DNA of 64,000 bases, taken from contig JAEERY010000075.1 of assembly GCA_016286035.1 (NCBI GenBank), positions 103,330-167,329 of the forward strand, given 5' to 3'. The first letter of the stretch is position 1; every line of letters starts with the position of its first letter. The stretch comes from Lachnospiraceae bacterium. GTDB lineage: Bacteria > Bacillota > Clostridia > Lachnospirales > Lachnospiraceae. Of the stretch, positions 17,397 through 27,191 are shown in pieces. The notes under the pieces were generated by a model that saw only the letters and a program-made list of their open reading frames with translations, did not search any database and was not told the origin of the DNA. The translations under genes were made by a program, and so were the position numbers.

Positions 17397-18602
17397 TTGC
17401 AGAAAGCATATACAGTCGCGCAGATCAATTCATATATAAAAAATATGTTTTCGCAGGATTACCTGTTAAACAGTGTATCGGTGAAGGGTGAGGTAAGTAA
17501 CTGCACATATCATTCATCCGGACATATATATTTTACGCTGAAGGATAAGCTGAGCGTGCTTGCCTGCGTTATGTTTGCGGGCAACAGGACGAAGGGCTTA
17601 TCTTTTCCTTTAAAAGAAGGAATGCAGATAATCGTTTCAGGCAACATAGATACTTATGAGCGCGACGGAAAGTATCAGCTGTATGCAAAAAAGATCACGC
17701 TTGATGGTATCGGCGAATTATATGAGAGATTTGAGCTGTTAAAGAAGGAACTTGAAGAGAGAGGAATGTTCTCTCCCGAATATAAACAGCCTGTTCCAAA
17801 GTTTGTAAAGAGACTTGGAGTGGTCACTGCTCCGACCGGAGCTGCGATAAGAGATATAATAAGTATCTCAAAGACCAGGAATCCATATATAGAGATAATC
17901 CTTTACCCGGCTCTTGTTCAGGGGGCGGATGCGGCACCGAGCATAGTGAAGGGCATAAAGATGCTTGAGATGATAGGTGTTGACGCCATGATAGTCGGAA
18001 GAGGGGGAGGTTCACTTGAGGATCTGTGGGCATTCAATGAGGAGATAGTCGCTCAGGCGATATTTGACTGCTCTGTTCCGATCATTTCCGCAGTCGGTCA
18101 TGAAACGGATACGACAATAGCGGATTTTGTGGCTGATGTAAGAGCAGAGACTCCGTCTGCCGCAGCTCAGATCGCAGTATGTGAGATATCTAGGATCACG
18201 GATGCGATAGAAGAGTATAAAGATGAACTCTTTAATAATATGAGCAGGACCATTGAAAGAAGCAGAAACAGAGTCGAACTTTATAAGAGCAATATAGCAA
18301 GATTAAGTCCGCAGACGCAGATACAGGATAAGCGTTTCAGACTTATGAAGCAGGAAGAAGCACTCAGACAGTATATGAAGAATATTCTGGCTGACAGAAG
18401 ATATGAACTTGGATTAAAAGCCGGAAGGCTTAACGGTGTATCGCCGCTTGAGAAACTAAAGCAGGGATATTCATATGCAGTTGATGCCGAAGGTAAAAAC
18501 ATCAAGTATACCGACAGTGTCAAAAAGGGAGATGAACTTAAACTGTATGTGACCGACGGATACATTGAGGGAACGGTAACCGGAACAAAGAAGGAAGGTT
18601 AG
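17397..18602 (+). CDS. xseA: Exodeoxyribonuclease VII large subunit
   Basis: The catalytic subunit of ExoVII, which degrades single-stranded DNA to oligonucleotides. It shows an N-terminal OB fold (YTVAQINSYIKNMF... VKGEVSNCTYHSSGHIYFTLKD), the core with GVVTAPTGAAIRDII, VGRGGGSLEDLWAFN and SAVGHETDTTIADFVADVRAETPSAAAQ, and a long C-terminal coiled coil. A GTG at 17388 would add three residues. The TTG at 17397 is preferred because AGGTGATC (17386-17393), a strong match to the 16S tail, spans that GTG and is well spaced for the TTG. xseB follows after 3 bp. Confidence 0.94.
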   Translation: MQKAYTVAQINSYIKNMFSQDYLLNSVSVKGEVSNCTYHSSGHIYFTLKDKLSVLACVMFAGNRTKGLSFPLKEGMQIIVSGNIDTYERDGKYQLYAKKITLDGIGELYERFELLKKELEERGMFSPEYKQPVPKFVKRLGVVTAPTGAAIRDIISISKTRNPYIEIILYPALVQGADAAPSIVKGIKMLEMIGVDAMIVGRGGGSLEDLWAFNEEIVAQAIFDCSVPIISAVGHETDTTIADFVADVRAETPSAAAQIAVCEISRITDAIEEYKDELFNNMSRTIERSRNRVELYKSNIARLSPQTQIQDKRFRLMKQEEALRQYMKNILADRRYELGLKAGRLNGVSPLEKLKQGYSYAVDAEGKNIKYTDSVKKGDELKLYVTDGYIEGTVTGTKKEG

Positions 18603-18605
18603 TGT

Positions 18606-18827
18606 ATGGCTAAAGAAGACAACATGACACTTGAACAGATGCTTGATTCCCTGGATAAATGCGTGAACACGATGGAGAGCGGAGAACTCACACTTGAGGA
18701 GTCTTTTAATGCATTCAGGGAAGGAATGGAACTTGTAAAACGATGCAATGACAGCATCGACAGGGTTGAAAAGGAAGTGGTCAAGCTCATGGATGACGGC
18801 AGCATAGAACCACTTGACAAGGAGTGA
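18606..18827 (+). CDS. xseB: Exodeoxyribonuclease VII small subunit
   Basis: A 73-aa helical subunit that binds the coiled coil of XseA. Family pattern: LEQMLDSLDKCVNTMESGELTLEESFNAFREGMELVKRCNDSIDRVEKEV. It lies three bases after xseA and carries the ribosome site of the next gene (AAGGAG) in its last codons. Confidence 0.95.
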   Translation: MAKEDNMTLEQMLDSLDKCVNTMESGELTLEESFNAFREGMELVKRCNDSIDRVEKEVVKLMDDGSIEPLDKE

Positions 18828-18831
18828 TGGT

Positions 18832-19749
18832 ATGACATTTAACGAAGAACTCGATATAAAAGTACAGTATATTGAAAGTGTTATCGATAAATATGTGCCT
18901 GAAGAGGAAGGATTTGCCAAAACTGTTATAGAAGCCATGAATTACAGCCTCAAATCCGGAGGGAAGAGATTAAGACCGCTTCTCATGTTTGAGGCGTACA
19001 GACTCTTTGGCGGTGAAGATGATATCGTGGAGCCTTTTATGGCGGCTATAGAGATGATCCATACTTATTCTCTTGTGCATGATGATCTTCCGTGCATGGA
19101 CAATGATGAATACAGAAGAGGAAGAAAGACTACGCATGCGGTATTCGGGGAGACCATGGCAGTACTGGCAGGAGACGGATTGTTAAACTATGCGTTTGAG
19201 ACGGCATGCAGGGCATTTGATAAACTCAACGTTTTGCAGTCTGCGGATTATTCAGCGATGACCATAGGCCGTGCTATAGGTATCCTTGCCGGAAAGAGTG
19301 GAATATACGGAATGATCGGAGGACAGTGTGCCGATATAGAGGCAGAAAAACTATCTCCGGAACAGGTTGATGAGAAGCGCATTCTCTACATACATGAACA
19401 TAAGACTGCAGCGCTCATACAGAATGCACTGATGATAGGTGCTGTTTTAGCCGGTGCAAACGAGATAAACCTGGCAAAGATAGAGAGAGTCGGATACAAT
19501 GTAGGGCTTGCTTTCCAGATCCAGGATGACATACTTGATGTAACGGGTACATTCGAACAGCTTGGAAAAGATATAGGTTCCGATGAAAAGAACGGAAAAA
19601 CAACCTATGTTTCAATAAACGGATTAAACAAGTCAAAAGCCGATGTCGAAGCTTTGAGCGAAGAGGCGGTAAATATCCTTAAGGATATGGGGGACGGTAA
19701 TGAATTCCTTGAGGAACTCATAATATATTTGGTGAACAGGACAAAATAA
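18832..19749 (+). CDS. ispA: Farnesyl diphosphate synthase-type polyprenyl synthetase
   Basis: A trans-isoprenyl diphosphate synthase that condenses IPP with DMAPP/GPP to give FPP, the precursor of undecaprenyl phosphate and quinones. The 305-aa product has both Asp-rich motifs: HDDLPCMDNDEYRRGRKTTH (first) and FQIQDDILDVTG (second). The ATG at 18832 has AAGGAG seven bases upstream; an upstream in-frame TTG is not needed. It directly precedes dxs, a standard isoprenoid pairing. Confidence 0.94.
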   Translation: MTFNEELDIKVQYIESVIDKYVPEEEGFAKTVIEAMNYSLKSGGKRLRPLLMFEAYRLFGGEDDIVEPFMAAIEMIHTYSLVHDDLPCMDNDEYRRGRKTTHAVFGETMAVLAGDGLLNYAFETACRAFDKLNVLQSADYSAMTIGRAIGILAGKSGIYGMIGGQCADIEAEKLSPEQVDEKRILYIHEHKTAALIQNALMIGAVLAGANEINLAKIERVGYNVGLAFQIQDDILDVTGTFEQLGKDIGSDEKNGKTTYVSINGLNKSKADVEALSEEAVNILKDMGDGNEFLEELIIYLVNRTK

Positions 19750-21612
19750 ATGTTACTTGATGATATAAAACAGCCCAATGACATAAAGAACGTAGATCCG
19801 CGTGACTATGATGCTCTTGCTGAGGAGATCAGACAGTTCCTCATAGAAAAGATCTCTGTTAACGGCGGTCACCTCGGTTCAAATCTTGGAGCTGTAGAAC
19901 TTACAATGGCACTTCATCTTTCTCTTGATCTGCCAAAAGACAAGATAATATGGGATGTGGGACATCAGTCATATACTCACAAGCTGCTTACCGGAAGGCG
20001 GGACGGCTTTGAGTCTTTGCGCAAATTCGGAGGAATGAGCGGATTCCCCAAACGTAAAGAAAGCGACTGCGACTGCTTTGATACAGGTCACAGTTCAACA
20101 TCAATCTCAGCAGGGCTTGGTCTTGTTAAAGCAAGAGAGTTAAAGGGAGAAGATGAGTTCATAGTATCTGTGATAGGAGACGGATCCCTTACCGGAGGTA
20201 TGGCTTATGAGGCATTAAACAATGCTTCAAGGATGAATACCAATTTTATCATTATATTAAATGATAACAACATGTCGATCTCCGAGAATGTGGGCGGTGT
20301 CAGCAAGTACTTAAACAACATCCGTACAAGAGAGAACTATCAGAACTTAAAGGACAGCATATACTATCCGCTCCTTGAAAAGAAATACGGACAGCCAATC
20401 ATTGATTTTGTAAGAAAAACAAAGAACTCGATCAAGCAGCTCGTGGTACCCGGAATGTTCTTTGAGGATATGGGCATCAAGTATCTGGGACCCGTTGACG
20501 GTCATGACATGAATGCACTCCTTACTGTAATGAAAGAGGCGAAGAGATGTGAGACTGCTGTATTGGTTCATGTCATAACAGAAAAGGGCAGAGGTTTTGA
20601 ACCGGCACTCAGACATCCGGCAAGATTCCACGGTGCGGAACCCTTTGATATAGAAACGGGACTTCCCAAGAATAAAAAGGACAAGGCAAATTATACAGAT
20701 GTCTTTTCTACGATAATGGTAAAGCTTGGTGCGAGAAACGAAAAAGTTGTTGCGATCACAGCAGCCATGCCCGACGGAACAGGATTAAAACGTTTCCACA
20801 ATGTTTATCCCGACAGATTTTTTGATGTGGGTATCGCGGAACAGCATGCTGTGACATTTGCTGCCGGTCTGGCAGCGGGAGGAATGATCCCCATTGTTGC
20901 CGTTTACTCGTCATTTTTGCAGAGGGCTTACGATCAGGTGCTGCATGATGTATGCATTCAGAACCTTCCCGTTGTATTTGCGATAGACAGGGCGGGACTT
21001 GTCGGAAGTGACGGAGAGACTCATCAGGGAATCTTTGATCTGTCATATCTTTCAAGTATCCCGAACATGCATGTGATGGCACCCAAGAACAAGTGGGAGC
21101 TTTCGGATATGATGAAGTTTGCTGTTAACAGCGGTGTTCCGATAGCTGTCAGATATCCCAGAGGCGAAGCATATGATGAGCTTAAGGATCACAGAGAACC
21201 CATAGAAATGGGAAAGAGCGAGATGCTCTTTGAAAGCGATAAGGCAAAAGTTGCTCTCTTTGCCATAGGAAGCATGGTCAAGACCGCAGTTTCAATAAGA
21301 GAGAAATACCTTGAAAGATGTATTGATATTACGGTTGTAAATGCGAGATTTGCAAAACCCATAGACACTCAGATGATAGATAAGCTGGCATCAAAGTATA
21401 AGCTTATCGTTACCATGGAAGAAAATGTGGCATGCGGAGGACTCGGCGACAAGGTCATAGAGTATGTATGTGCAAATGACATTGAAACAAAAGTGCTCCA
21501 GATCGCATTACCCGATGAATATGTCGAACACGGTAACGTATGCGTGCTCCATAAGGAAGTTGGCATTGATGCCGATTCGATAATCGAAAAGATAGACAGG
21601 GCATTATCATAG
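19750..21612 (+). CDS. dxs: 1-deoxy-D-xylulose-5-phosphate synthase
   Basis: A TPP-dependent enzyme that joins pyruvate and glyceraldehyde 3-phosphate, the first step of the MEP isoprenoid pathway. The 620-aa product has GHLGSNLGAVELTMALH, DVGHQSYTHKLLTGR, the TPP/Mg motif GDGSLTGGMAYEALNNA, and in the second half DVGIAEQHAVTFAAGLAAGG and DRAGLVGSDGETHQG. The start codon follows the ispA stop with no gap. The set indicates the MEP route rather than mevalonate for this organism. Confidence 0.98.
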   Translation: MLLDDIKQPNDIKNVDPRDYDALAEEIRQFLIEKISVNGGHLGSNLGAVELTMALHLSLDLPKDKIIWDVGHQSYTHKLLTGRRDGFESLRKFGGMSGFPKRKESDCDCFDTGHSSTSISAGLGLVKARELKGEDEFIVSVIGDGSLTGGMAYEALNNASRMNTNFIIILNDNNMSISENVGGVSKYLNNIRTRENYQNLKDSIYYPLLEKKYGQPIIDFVRKTKNSIKQLVVPGMFFEDMGIKYLGPVDGHDMNALLTVMKEAKRCETAVLVHVITEKGRGFEPALRHPARFHGAEPFDIETGLPKNKKDKANYTDVFSTIMVKLGARNEKVVAITAAMPDGTGLKRFHNVYPDRFFDVGIAEQHAVTFAAGLAAGGMIPIVAVYSSFLQRAYDQVLHDVCIQNLPVVFAIDRAGLVGSDGETHQGIFDLSYLSSIPNMHVMAPKNKWELSDMMKFAVNSGVPIAVRYPRGEAYDELKDHREPIEMGKSEMLFESDKAKVALFAIGSMVKTAVSIREKYLERCIDITVVNARFAKPIDTQMIDKLASKYKLIVTMEENVACGGLGDKVIEYVCANDIETKVLQIALPDEYVEHGNVCVLHKEVGIDADSIIEKIDRALS

Positions 21613-21616
21613 GATT

Positions 21617-22501
21617 ATGAAAGAAAGATTAGATGTTCTCCTTGTGAACAAAGGATTAGCTGCTTCAAGGGAGAAGGCAAAGACCATAATCATGGCCGGA
21701 GACGTGTATGTCAACGGTCAGCGTGAAGATAAAGCGGGAAGCACATTCGATGTTGAGAGTTCAACGATCGAGGTAAGAGGAAAGCAGCTTAAATATGTAA
21801 GCCGCGGAGGACTTAAACTCGAGAAGGCTCTTTTGACATTTAAACCCGATCTTGACGGAAAGGTGTGCATGGATATAGGTGCATCGACCGGAGGCTTCAC
21901 GGATTGCATGCTTCAAAACAAGGCAAAAAAGGTCTACTCGATAGATGTGGGACACGGCCAGCTTGACTGGAAGCTTAGAAACGATGAACGTGTCGTATGT
22001 ATGGAGAAGACCAATTTCAGATATATAAAACCTGAAGACCTGGGAGAAGAGATTGATTTTTCTTCATGTGATGTAAGTTTTATATCTCTTACCAAGATAA
22101 TCCTTCCTGCAAGAGCTCTTATGAAGGATGCTGGAACAATGGTATTCCTTATCAAACCACAATTTGAAGCAGGCAGGGACAAGGTTGGAAAGAAGGGCGT
22201 TGTCAGAGATGAGAGCGTTCATGTTGAAGTCATAGAAAAGATAGTAAGATTTGCTCATATATGCGGTATGGCAGTTTTGGGACTTGATCATTCACCGATC
22301 AGGGGACCTGAAGGAAATATTGAATACCTTATATATATGAAGAAAGACGTTTCAAAAAACGATAAAGTAAGCGGTCTGGATGAGAAAACAGCAGAGGATC
22401 TGCTTTCAGAGATCGCCGGTAAAGATGAAGATGTGATCACAAAACCGGTACATGACAGTATATGCAAGCTTGTGGCAGGAGCCAACAGCGAGCTTAACTG
22501 A
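21617..22501 (+). CDS. TlyA-family rRNA methyltransferase (hemolysin A-like)
   Basis: An S4 RNA-binding domain (ERLDVLLVNKGLAASREKAKTIIMAGDVYVNGQ) is followed by an FtsJ-type SAM methyltransferase (CMDIGASTGGFTDCMLQNKAKKVYSIDVG). The family 2'-O-methylates rRNA in mycobacteria; the hemolysin name is historical. Length 294 aa, slightly longer than typical because of an acidic C-terminal tail. It lies 4 bp after dxs and 21 bp before nadK, the usual clostridial order. Confidence 0.94.
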   Translation: MKERLDVLLVNKGLAASREKAKTIIMAGDVYVNGQREDKAGSTFDVESSTIEVRGKQLKYVSRGGLKLEKALLTFKPDLDGKVCMDIGASTGGFTDCMLQNKAKKVYSIDVGHGQLDWKLRNDERVVCMEKTNFRYIKPEDLGEEIDFSSCDVSFISLTKIILPARALMKDAGTMVFLIKPQFEAGRDKVGKKGVVRDESVHVEVIEKIVRFAHICGMAVLGLDHSPIRGPEGNIEYLIYMKKDVSKNDKVSGLDEKTAEDLLSEIAGKDEDVITKPVHDSICKLVAGANSELN

Positions 22502-22522
22502 GCACCAAAAGGTTTACATAAT

Positions 22523-23371
22523 ATGAAAAACTTTCTTATCATAACAAATGACAAAAAAGACCCCGGTTATAAACTGACTCATGAGATAGAGAGTTATATA
22601 AAGAGCAGGGGAGCAGAGGTTTCGATAGCAGCCAAATCCATGGATGCCGGAAAAGGAAGTATAATTCCGGAAAACAAGGATATAGACTGCATATTTGTGC
22701 TTGGCGGTGACGGTACGATGTTAAGGGCAGCCAGGGATATCATGGACAGAGAGATACCGATGCTCGGTATAAATCTTGGAACACTGGGATTTTTAGCCGA
22801 TGTCGACAAGGATAAATACAAGGAAGCAGTTGATATACTTCTTGAAGACAAGTATTTCATTCAGGACAGGATGACGATACAGGGAAAGATCACTCATGCA
22901 AACAAAAAAGAATCAGATGTACCGGCTGCGTTAAATGAGATAATCGTAACCAAGGCAGGTTCGGTACATGCGATAAATGTGGATATACATGTGAACGGTC
23001 AGTATCTGTATTCGATATACGCAGACGGTATAATCGCATCAACACCTACAGGCTCGACTGGCTACAACATGTCTGCGGGAGGACCTATCGTACACCCGCA
23101 TGCAGCACTTATAGCGATCACTCCCATATGTGCGCATACAATGAATATGCGAACCGTGGTCGTGGGACCGGATGATGTGGTTGAGTTTGTCATAGGACGC
23201 GGAAGAGAAGATGACAGTATCAAAGCTGAGATCATCTCGGACGGCGGTATGGGAATACCGGTAACCACAGGCGACAGGATAAAGATAACCAAAGCAGGAT
23301 TCAATGTAAAACTCGTAAAGATAGAAAAAACAAGTTTCCTGCAGACGCTTAACAGAAAGATGTCAAACTAG
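22523..23371 (+). CDS. nadK: NAD kinase
   Basis: Makes NADP from NAD with ATP or polyphosphate. The 282-aa product carries FVLGGDGTMLRAARD (GGDGT motif), MLGINLGTLGFLADVD, ALNEIIVTK, and STPTGSTGYNMSAGGPIVHP. Length is normal. It is placed between tlyA and argR. Confidence 0.97.
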   Translation: MKNFLIITNDKKDPGYKLTHEIESYIKSRGAEVSIAAKSMDAGKGSIIPENKDIDCIFVLGGDGTMLRAARDIMDREIPMLGINLGTLGFLADVDKDKYKEAVDILLEDKYFIQDRMTIQGKITHANKKESDVPAALNEIIVTKAGSVHAINVDIHVNGQYLYSIYADGIIASTPTGSTGYNMSAGGPIVHPHAALIAITPICAHTMNMRTVVVGPDDVVEFVIGRGREDDSIKAEIISDGGMGIPVTTGDRIKITKAGFNVKLVKIEKTSFLQTLNRKMSN

Positions 23372-23375
23372 GGTC

Positions 23376-23822
23376 ATGAAAAGAGAAAGACAAAGCCGCA
23401 TTCTTGAGATCATAGAATCGCAGGACATAGAAACACAGGATCAGCTGGCCGACATTTTGAGGTCGGAAGGATACAGCGTGACTCAGGCTACCATTTCCAG
23501 AGACATAAATGAGTTGCAGCTTGGAAAGCTCCCGTGCGGTAACGGAAAGAGAAAGATCGCTATCCAGCCGGCAGGAGATATGCATCTTACCAACAAATAT
23601 ATCCGTGTTTTAAGGGACGGATTTTTATCCATGGACAGTGCACAGAATATTTTGGTGGTAAAGACTGTTTCGGGTATGGCCATGGCAGTGGCTGCAAGCC
23701 TTGATGCACTTCATATGAAGGAAGTTGTAGGTTCGATCGCCGGTGATGATACGATAATGATGGCCATCAGAACAACGCAGGAAACTGCGCGAGTGATGGA
23801 TAAGATACGAGAATATCTATAA
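23376..23822 (+). CDS. argR: Arginine repressor
   Basis: A hexameric arginine-responsive DNA-binding protein (ArgR/AhrC). It has an N-terminal winged helix (RQSRILEIIESQDIETQDQLADILRSEGYSVTQATISRDINELQL) and a C-terminal arginine-binding domain with GSIAGDDTIMMAIR. The 148-aa length is typical. It lies 4 bp after nadK. No ARG-box was seen inside the window, so it may act mainly elsewhere. Confidence 0.96.
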   Translation: MKRERQSRILEIIESQDIETQDQLADILRSEGYSVTQATISRDINELQLGKLPCGNGKRKIAIQPAGDMHLTNKYIRVLRDGFLSMDSAQNILVVKTVSGMAMAVAASLDALHMKEVVGSIAGDDTIMMAIRTTQETARVMDKIREYL

Positions 23823-23858
23823 ATGTGCTTATTAATATAAAGAAGAAAAGGAGCACAT

Positions 23859-25541
23859 ATGCTGGAAAGCTTACATGTAAAGAATCTTGCGCTCATAAAG
23901 GAAAGTGAGGTGTTTTTTTATCCGGGCCTCAATATACTTTCCGGTGAGACCGGAGCAGGAAAATCCATAATTTTGGGATCGATCAGACTGGCTCTGGGGG
24001 CAAAAGCGGGAAAAGACTTTATAAGAAATGGTGAGGAATATGCGCTTATCGAGCTCATATTTAAGAGCACCAAGCCTCAGATAACAGAAAAATTAAAAGA
24101 ATTTGATCTTCCTGTTGAAGAAGACGGGACTGTTTTCATACAGCGTAAGATCATGGATACAAGGAGCAGTGCCAAGATAAACGGAGAGACTGTTTCGGGC
24201 AAGGCATTACGACAGATCGCATCACTTCTGATCAATATCCATGGACAGAATGATACGTCAGAGCTTTTAGACAGCAAGAATTATCTTGATATCCTTGATG
24301 AATATGCTTTTTTGGAAACTGCAGAGCTTAAGGAGAAAGTTTCCAAGCTCTATGAAACTTATACATCTTTGAAAAAAGAATATGAAGATAATCTAAATCT
24401 CGATAAAAACAGGGATAAGGAACTTGCACTTGCCAGGTTCGAGGTTCAGGAGATCGATACTGCGGCATTAAGACCGGGCGAGGACGAAGAGCTGGAAGAC
24501 GAATACCGTCTTATGAATAACAGTAAAAAGATCGTTGACGGCATACAAAAAAGCTTTTACTCGCTTGATGGTGAAGGTGCAGCATCAGACAGCCTGGATC
24601 ATGCCTTAAGAGAACTCAGAAATGTAATAAGATATGATGAAAAACTTTCCGATATGGAATCGAATCTTGCTACAGCCTGCGATCTTATAGAAGACTGCAA
24701 GAGAAATATGGATGATTACATGGCCGGTCTTGAGTTTTCGGAAAGCGATTTTTTGAGAGTTGAAAACAGACTTGATACCATAAATCATTTAAAGAGCAAG
24801 TACGGAAACAGTGTTGAAGATATACTGGCATACAGGGATGATAAGAACTCATTTATAGAAAAGATGAGTGACTTCTCCTCATATATGGAAGATTTACAGG
24901 AAAAAGTCTCTAAAGCTAAGAAAGCACTTCTTTCTGCATGCAGGGAACTGTCCGATGTAAGAAAAGGCAAAGCTTGCGTTATGGCTGAGGAACTTATCCG
25001 TAACTTAAAGGAACTTAATCTCGAACATGTAAAATGCGAAGTACTGGTCGATCCTGATGAAGCCAATCTTAGCGATAAGGGTTACGACAGTGTCGATTTC
25101 ATGGTATCATTTAATGTAGGTGAACCGCTTAAGTCACTGGGTATGATAGCAAGCGGCGGTGAATTGTCAAGATTCATGCTGGCGCTTAAGGCGATAACGG
25201 CGGATAAAGAGAGCATAGAAACTCTTATATTTGATGAGATAGATGCGGGTATAAGCGGAAAGACAGCCTGGAACGTGGCTGAAAAGATGGATGTCATAGG
25301 AAGACAGCATCAGGTTATAGCCATAACACATCTTCCTCAGATAGCAGCTATGGCTGATTCTCATTATCTGATAGAGAAGTCCAGTGATACCGACAGGACT
25401 CAGACTGACATCATAAGACTCTCCAATGAGAAGAGCATAGATGAGATTGCCAGACTTATGTCAACCGACACGATAAGCACGGCAGTAAGAGAAAGTGCAA
25501 AGGAATTGAAAGCACAGGCTTTAGCAAGCAAAAGACTATAG
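23859..25541 (+). CDS. recN: DNA repair protein RecN
   Basis: An SMC-like ATPase that acts early in double-strand break repair. The 560-aa product has Walker A GETGAGKSIILGSIRLALG at the N-terminus, a long coiled-coil middle, the ABC signature SGGELSRFMLALK, and Walker B TLIFDEIDAGISG followed by HLPQIAAMADSHYLI. GAAAAGGAG precedes the ATG. It follows argR, a widely conserved pairing. Confidence 0.97.
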   Translation: MLESLHVKNLALIKESEVFFYPGLNILSGETGAGKSIILGSIRLALGAKAGKDFIRNGEEYALIELIFKSTKPQITEKLKEFDLPVEEDGTVFIQRKIMDTRSSAKINGETVSGKALRQIASLLINIHGQNDTSELLDSKNYLDILDEYAFLETAELKEKVSKLYETYTSLKKEYEDNLNLDKNRDKELALARFEVQEIDTAALRPGEDEELEDEYRLMNNSKKIVDGIQKSFYSLDGEGAASDSLDHALRELRNVIRYDEKLSDMESNLATACDLIEDCKRNMDDYMAGLEFSESDFLRVENRLDTINHLKSKYGNSVEDILAYRDDKNSFIEKMSDFSSYMEDLQEKVSKAKKALLSACRELSDVRKGKACVMAEELIRNLKELNLEHVKCEVLVDPDEANLSDKGYDSVDFMVSFNVGEPLKSLGMIASGGELSRFMLALKAITADKESIETLIFDEIDAGISGKTAWNVAEKMDVIGRQHQVIAITHLPQIAAMADSHYLIEKSSDTDRTQTDIIRLSNEKSIDEIARLMSTDTISTAVRESAKELKAQALASKRL

Positions 25542-25563
25542 ATAAAACCGGAGGTCAAAAAGT

Positions 25564-27009
25564 ATGAAGAACATTCTATTTGTGGCATCGGAGGGGGTAC
25601 CATTTATCAAGACAGGCGGTTTGGCGGATGTTGTTGGTTCGCTGCCCAAGTGTATTGATAAGAGATACTTTGATATCAGAGTTATCCTGCCCAAATATAC
25701 CTGTATGAAACAGGAATTCAAGGATATGCTTACATTCAGGCAGAATTTCTACATGGATTTCCATTGGAAGAATGCCTATGTTGGTATCCTGGAAGCAGAA
25801 TATGAGGGTATCAAGTTCTATTTCATCGACAATGAAGGTTATTTTGGCGGTATGAGACCCTACTGCGATGATCCTCTCTGGGAGATAGAGAAGTATGCGT
25901 TCTTCTGCAAAGCTTCGCTCTCGGCATTGCCGCTTATAGATTTCAAACCGGATATCATACACTGTCATGACTGGCAGACAGGACTTATACCTGTATATCT
26001 TAAGGAAAGATTCGCAAATAATGATTTCTTTAAGGGGATCAAGACTGTCATGACCATACATAACTTAAAGTTCCAGGGTAAATGGAGCGTTAAGGAAGTA
26101 AAGGAGATCACGGGTCTTTCGGATTATTATTTCTCACCCGACAAGCTTGAGGCATATAAAGATGCCAATCTGTTAAAGGGCGGAATAGTATATGCGGATG
26201 CGATTACGACGGTAAGCGATACTTATGCTGAGGAGATTAAGACTGCATTTTACGGAGAAGGTCTTGACGGACTCTTAAACAGCAGGGCAAATGACCTTAG
26301 AGGTATCGTAAACGGTATAGATTACAAGGATTTCAATCCCGAGACGGATCCTTATATAGAAAAGAAATACAATGCCAGAGATTTCCGTAAGGAGAAGGTA
26401 AAGAACAAGCTTAAACTCCAGGAGGAACTTGGACTTAAGAAGGATGCCAATACCATGATGATCGGTATAGTATCAAGACTTACCGACCAGAAAGGATTTG
26501 ACCTTATCGCATATGTGATGGATGAGCTGTGTCAGGACAATGTCCAGATAGTTGTTCTGGGAACTGGCGAGGAGCGTTATGAGAACATGTTCCGTCACTT
26601 TGACTGGAAATACAGTGACAAGGTATCCGGAAATATCTACTATTCAGAGCCTTTATCTCATAAGATCTATGCAGCTTGTGATGCATTTTTGATGCCTTCA
26701 CTGTTTGAGCCGTGCGGATTAAGTCAGCTTATGGCGTTAAGATACGGAACTGTTCCGATAGTAAGAGAGACCGGTGGACTTAAGGATACGGTTGAGCCTT
26801 ATAATGAGTATGAGAGTACAGGAACGGGATTCAGCTTCCTTAACTATAATGCTCATGAAATGTTAGGAACCATCAGATATGCTGAAAAGATCTACTATGA
26901 CAAGAAGCGTGAATGGAACAAGATAATAGATCGCGGAATGGCTAAGGACTTCAGCTGGTATGCGAGTGCAGCAAAGTATCAGGAGATGTACGACTGGATG
27001 ATCGGTTGA
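25564..27009 (+). CDS. glgA: Glycogen/starch synthase (ADP-glucose type, GT5)
   Basis: Extends alpha-1,4-glucan from ADP-glucose. The 481-aa product shows the ADP-glucose-binding KTGGLADVVGSLPK motif at the N-terminus, PDIIHCHDWQTGLIPVYLK, and the C-terminal Rossmann domain with GIVSRLTDQKGFDLI and MPSLFEPCGLSQLMALRYGTVPIVRETGGLKDTV. GGAGG precedes the ATG, 22 bp after recN, so it may be the last gene of the long operon. No other glycogen gene is adjacent. Confidence 0.96.
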   Translation: MKNILFVASEGVPFIKTGGLADVVGSLPKCIDKRYFDIRVILPKYTCMKQEFKDMLTFRQNFYMDFHWKNAYVGILEAEYEGIKFYFIDNEGYFGGMRPYCDDPLWEIEKYAFFCKASLSALPLIDFKPDIIHCHDWQTGLIPVYLKERFANNDFFKGIKTVMTIHNLKFQGKWSVKEVKEITGLSDYYFSPDKLEAYKDANLLKGGIVYADAITTVSDTYAEEIKTAFYGEGLDGLLNSRANDLRGIVNGIDYKDFNPETDPYIEKKYNARDFRKEKVKNKLKLQEELGLKKDANTMMIGIVSRLTDQKGFDLIAYVMDELCQDNVQIVVLGTGEERYENMFRHFDWKYSDKVSGNIYYSEPLSHKIYAACDAFLMPSLFEPCGLSQLMALRYGTVPIVRETGGLKDTVEPYNEYESTGTGFSFLNYNAHEMLGTIRYAEKIYYDKKREWNKIIDRGMAKDFSWYASAAKYQEMYDWMIG

Positions 27010-27030
27010 TATAAAAAACAGATATAAATA

Positions 27031-27070
27031 AAAAGACACTTTTCTATGAAGACGGGAAAGTGTCTTTTTT
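27031..27070 (+). terminator. Strong Rho-independent terminator after glgA
   Basis: AAAAGACACTTTTC (27031-27044) pairs with GGGAAAGTGTCTTTT (27054-27068) with one G-U pair, followed by a T run. The A-rich left arm means it could also work on the other strand. Confidence 0.92.
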
Positions 27071-27191
27071 GTTGCCGTTGATGATCTTTGGTATCGGGAC
27101 AGTATCCTTATTCTGTTAATGGATGAATGTTTATGATATATTTGTATCAATAGGAAATAGTAGAGATCTTTAATTGTCAGGTGCAGATAAG

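Noticed and set aside
18814..18831. Upstream TTG start for ispA.
   Set aside because: It would overlap xseB and contain the AAGGAG that serves the ATG at 18832.
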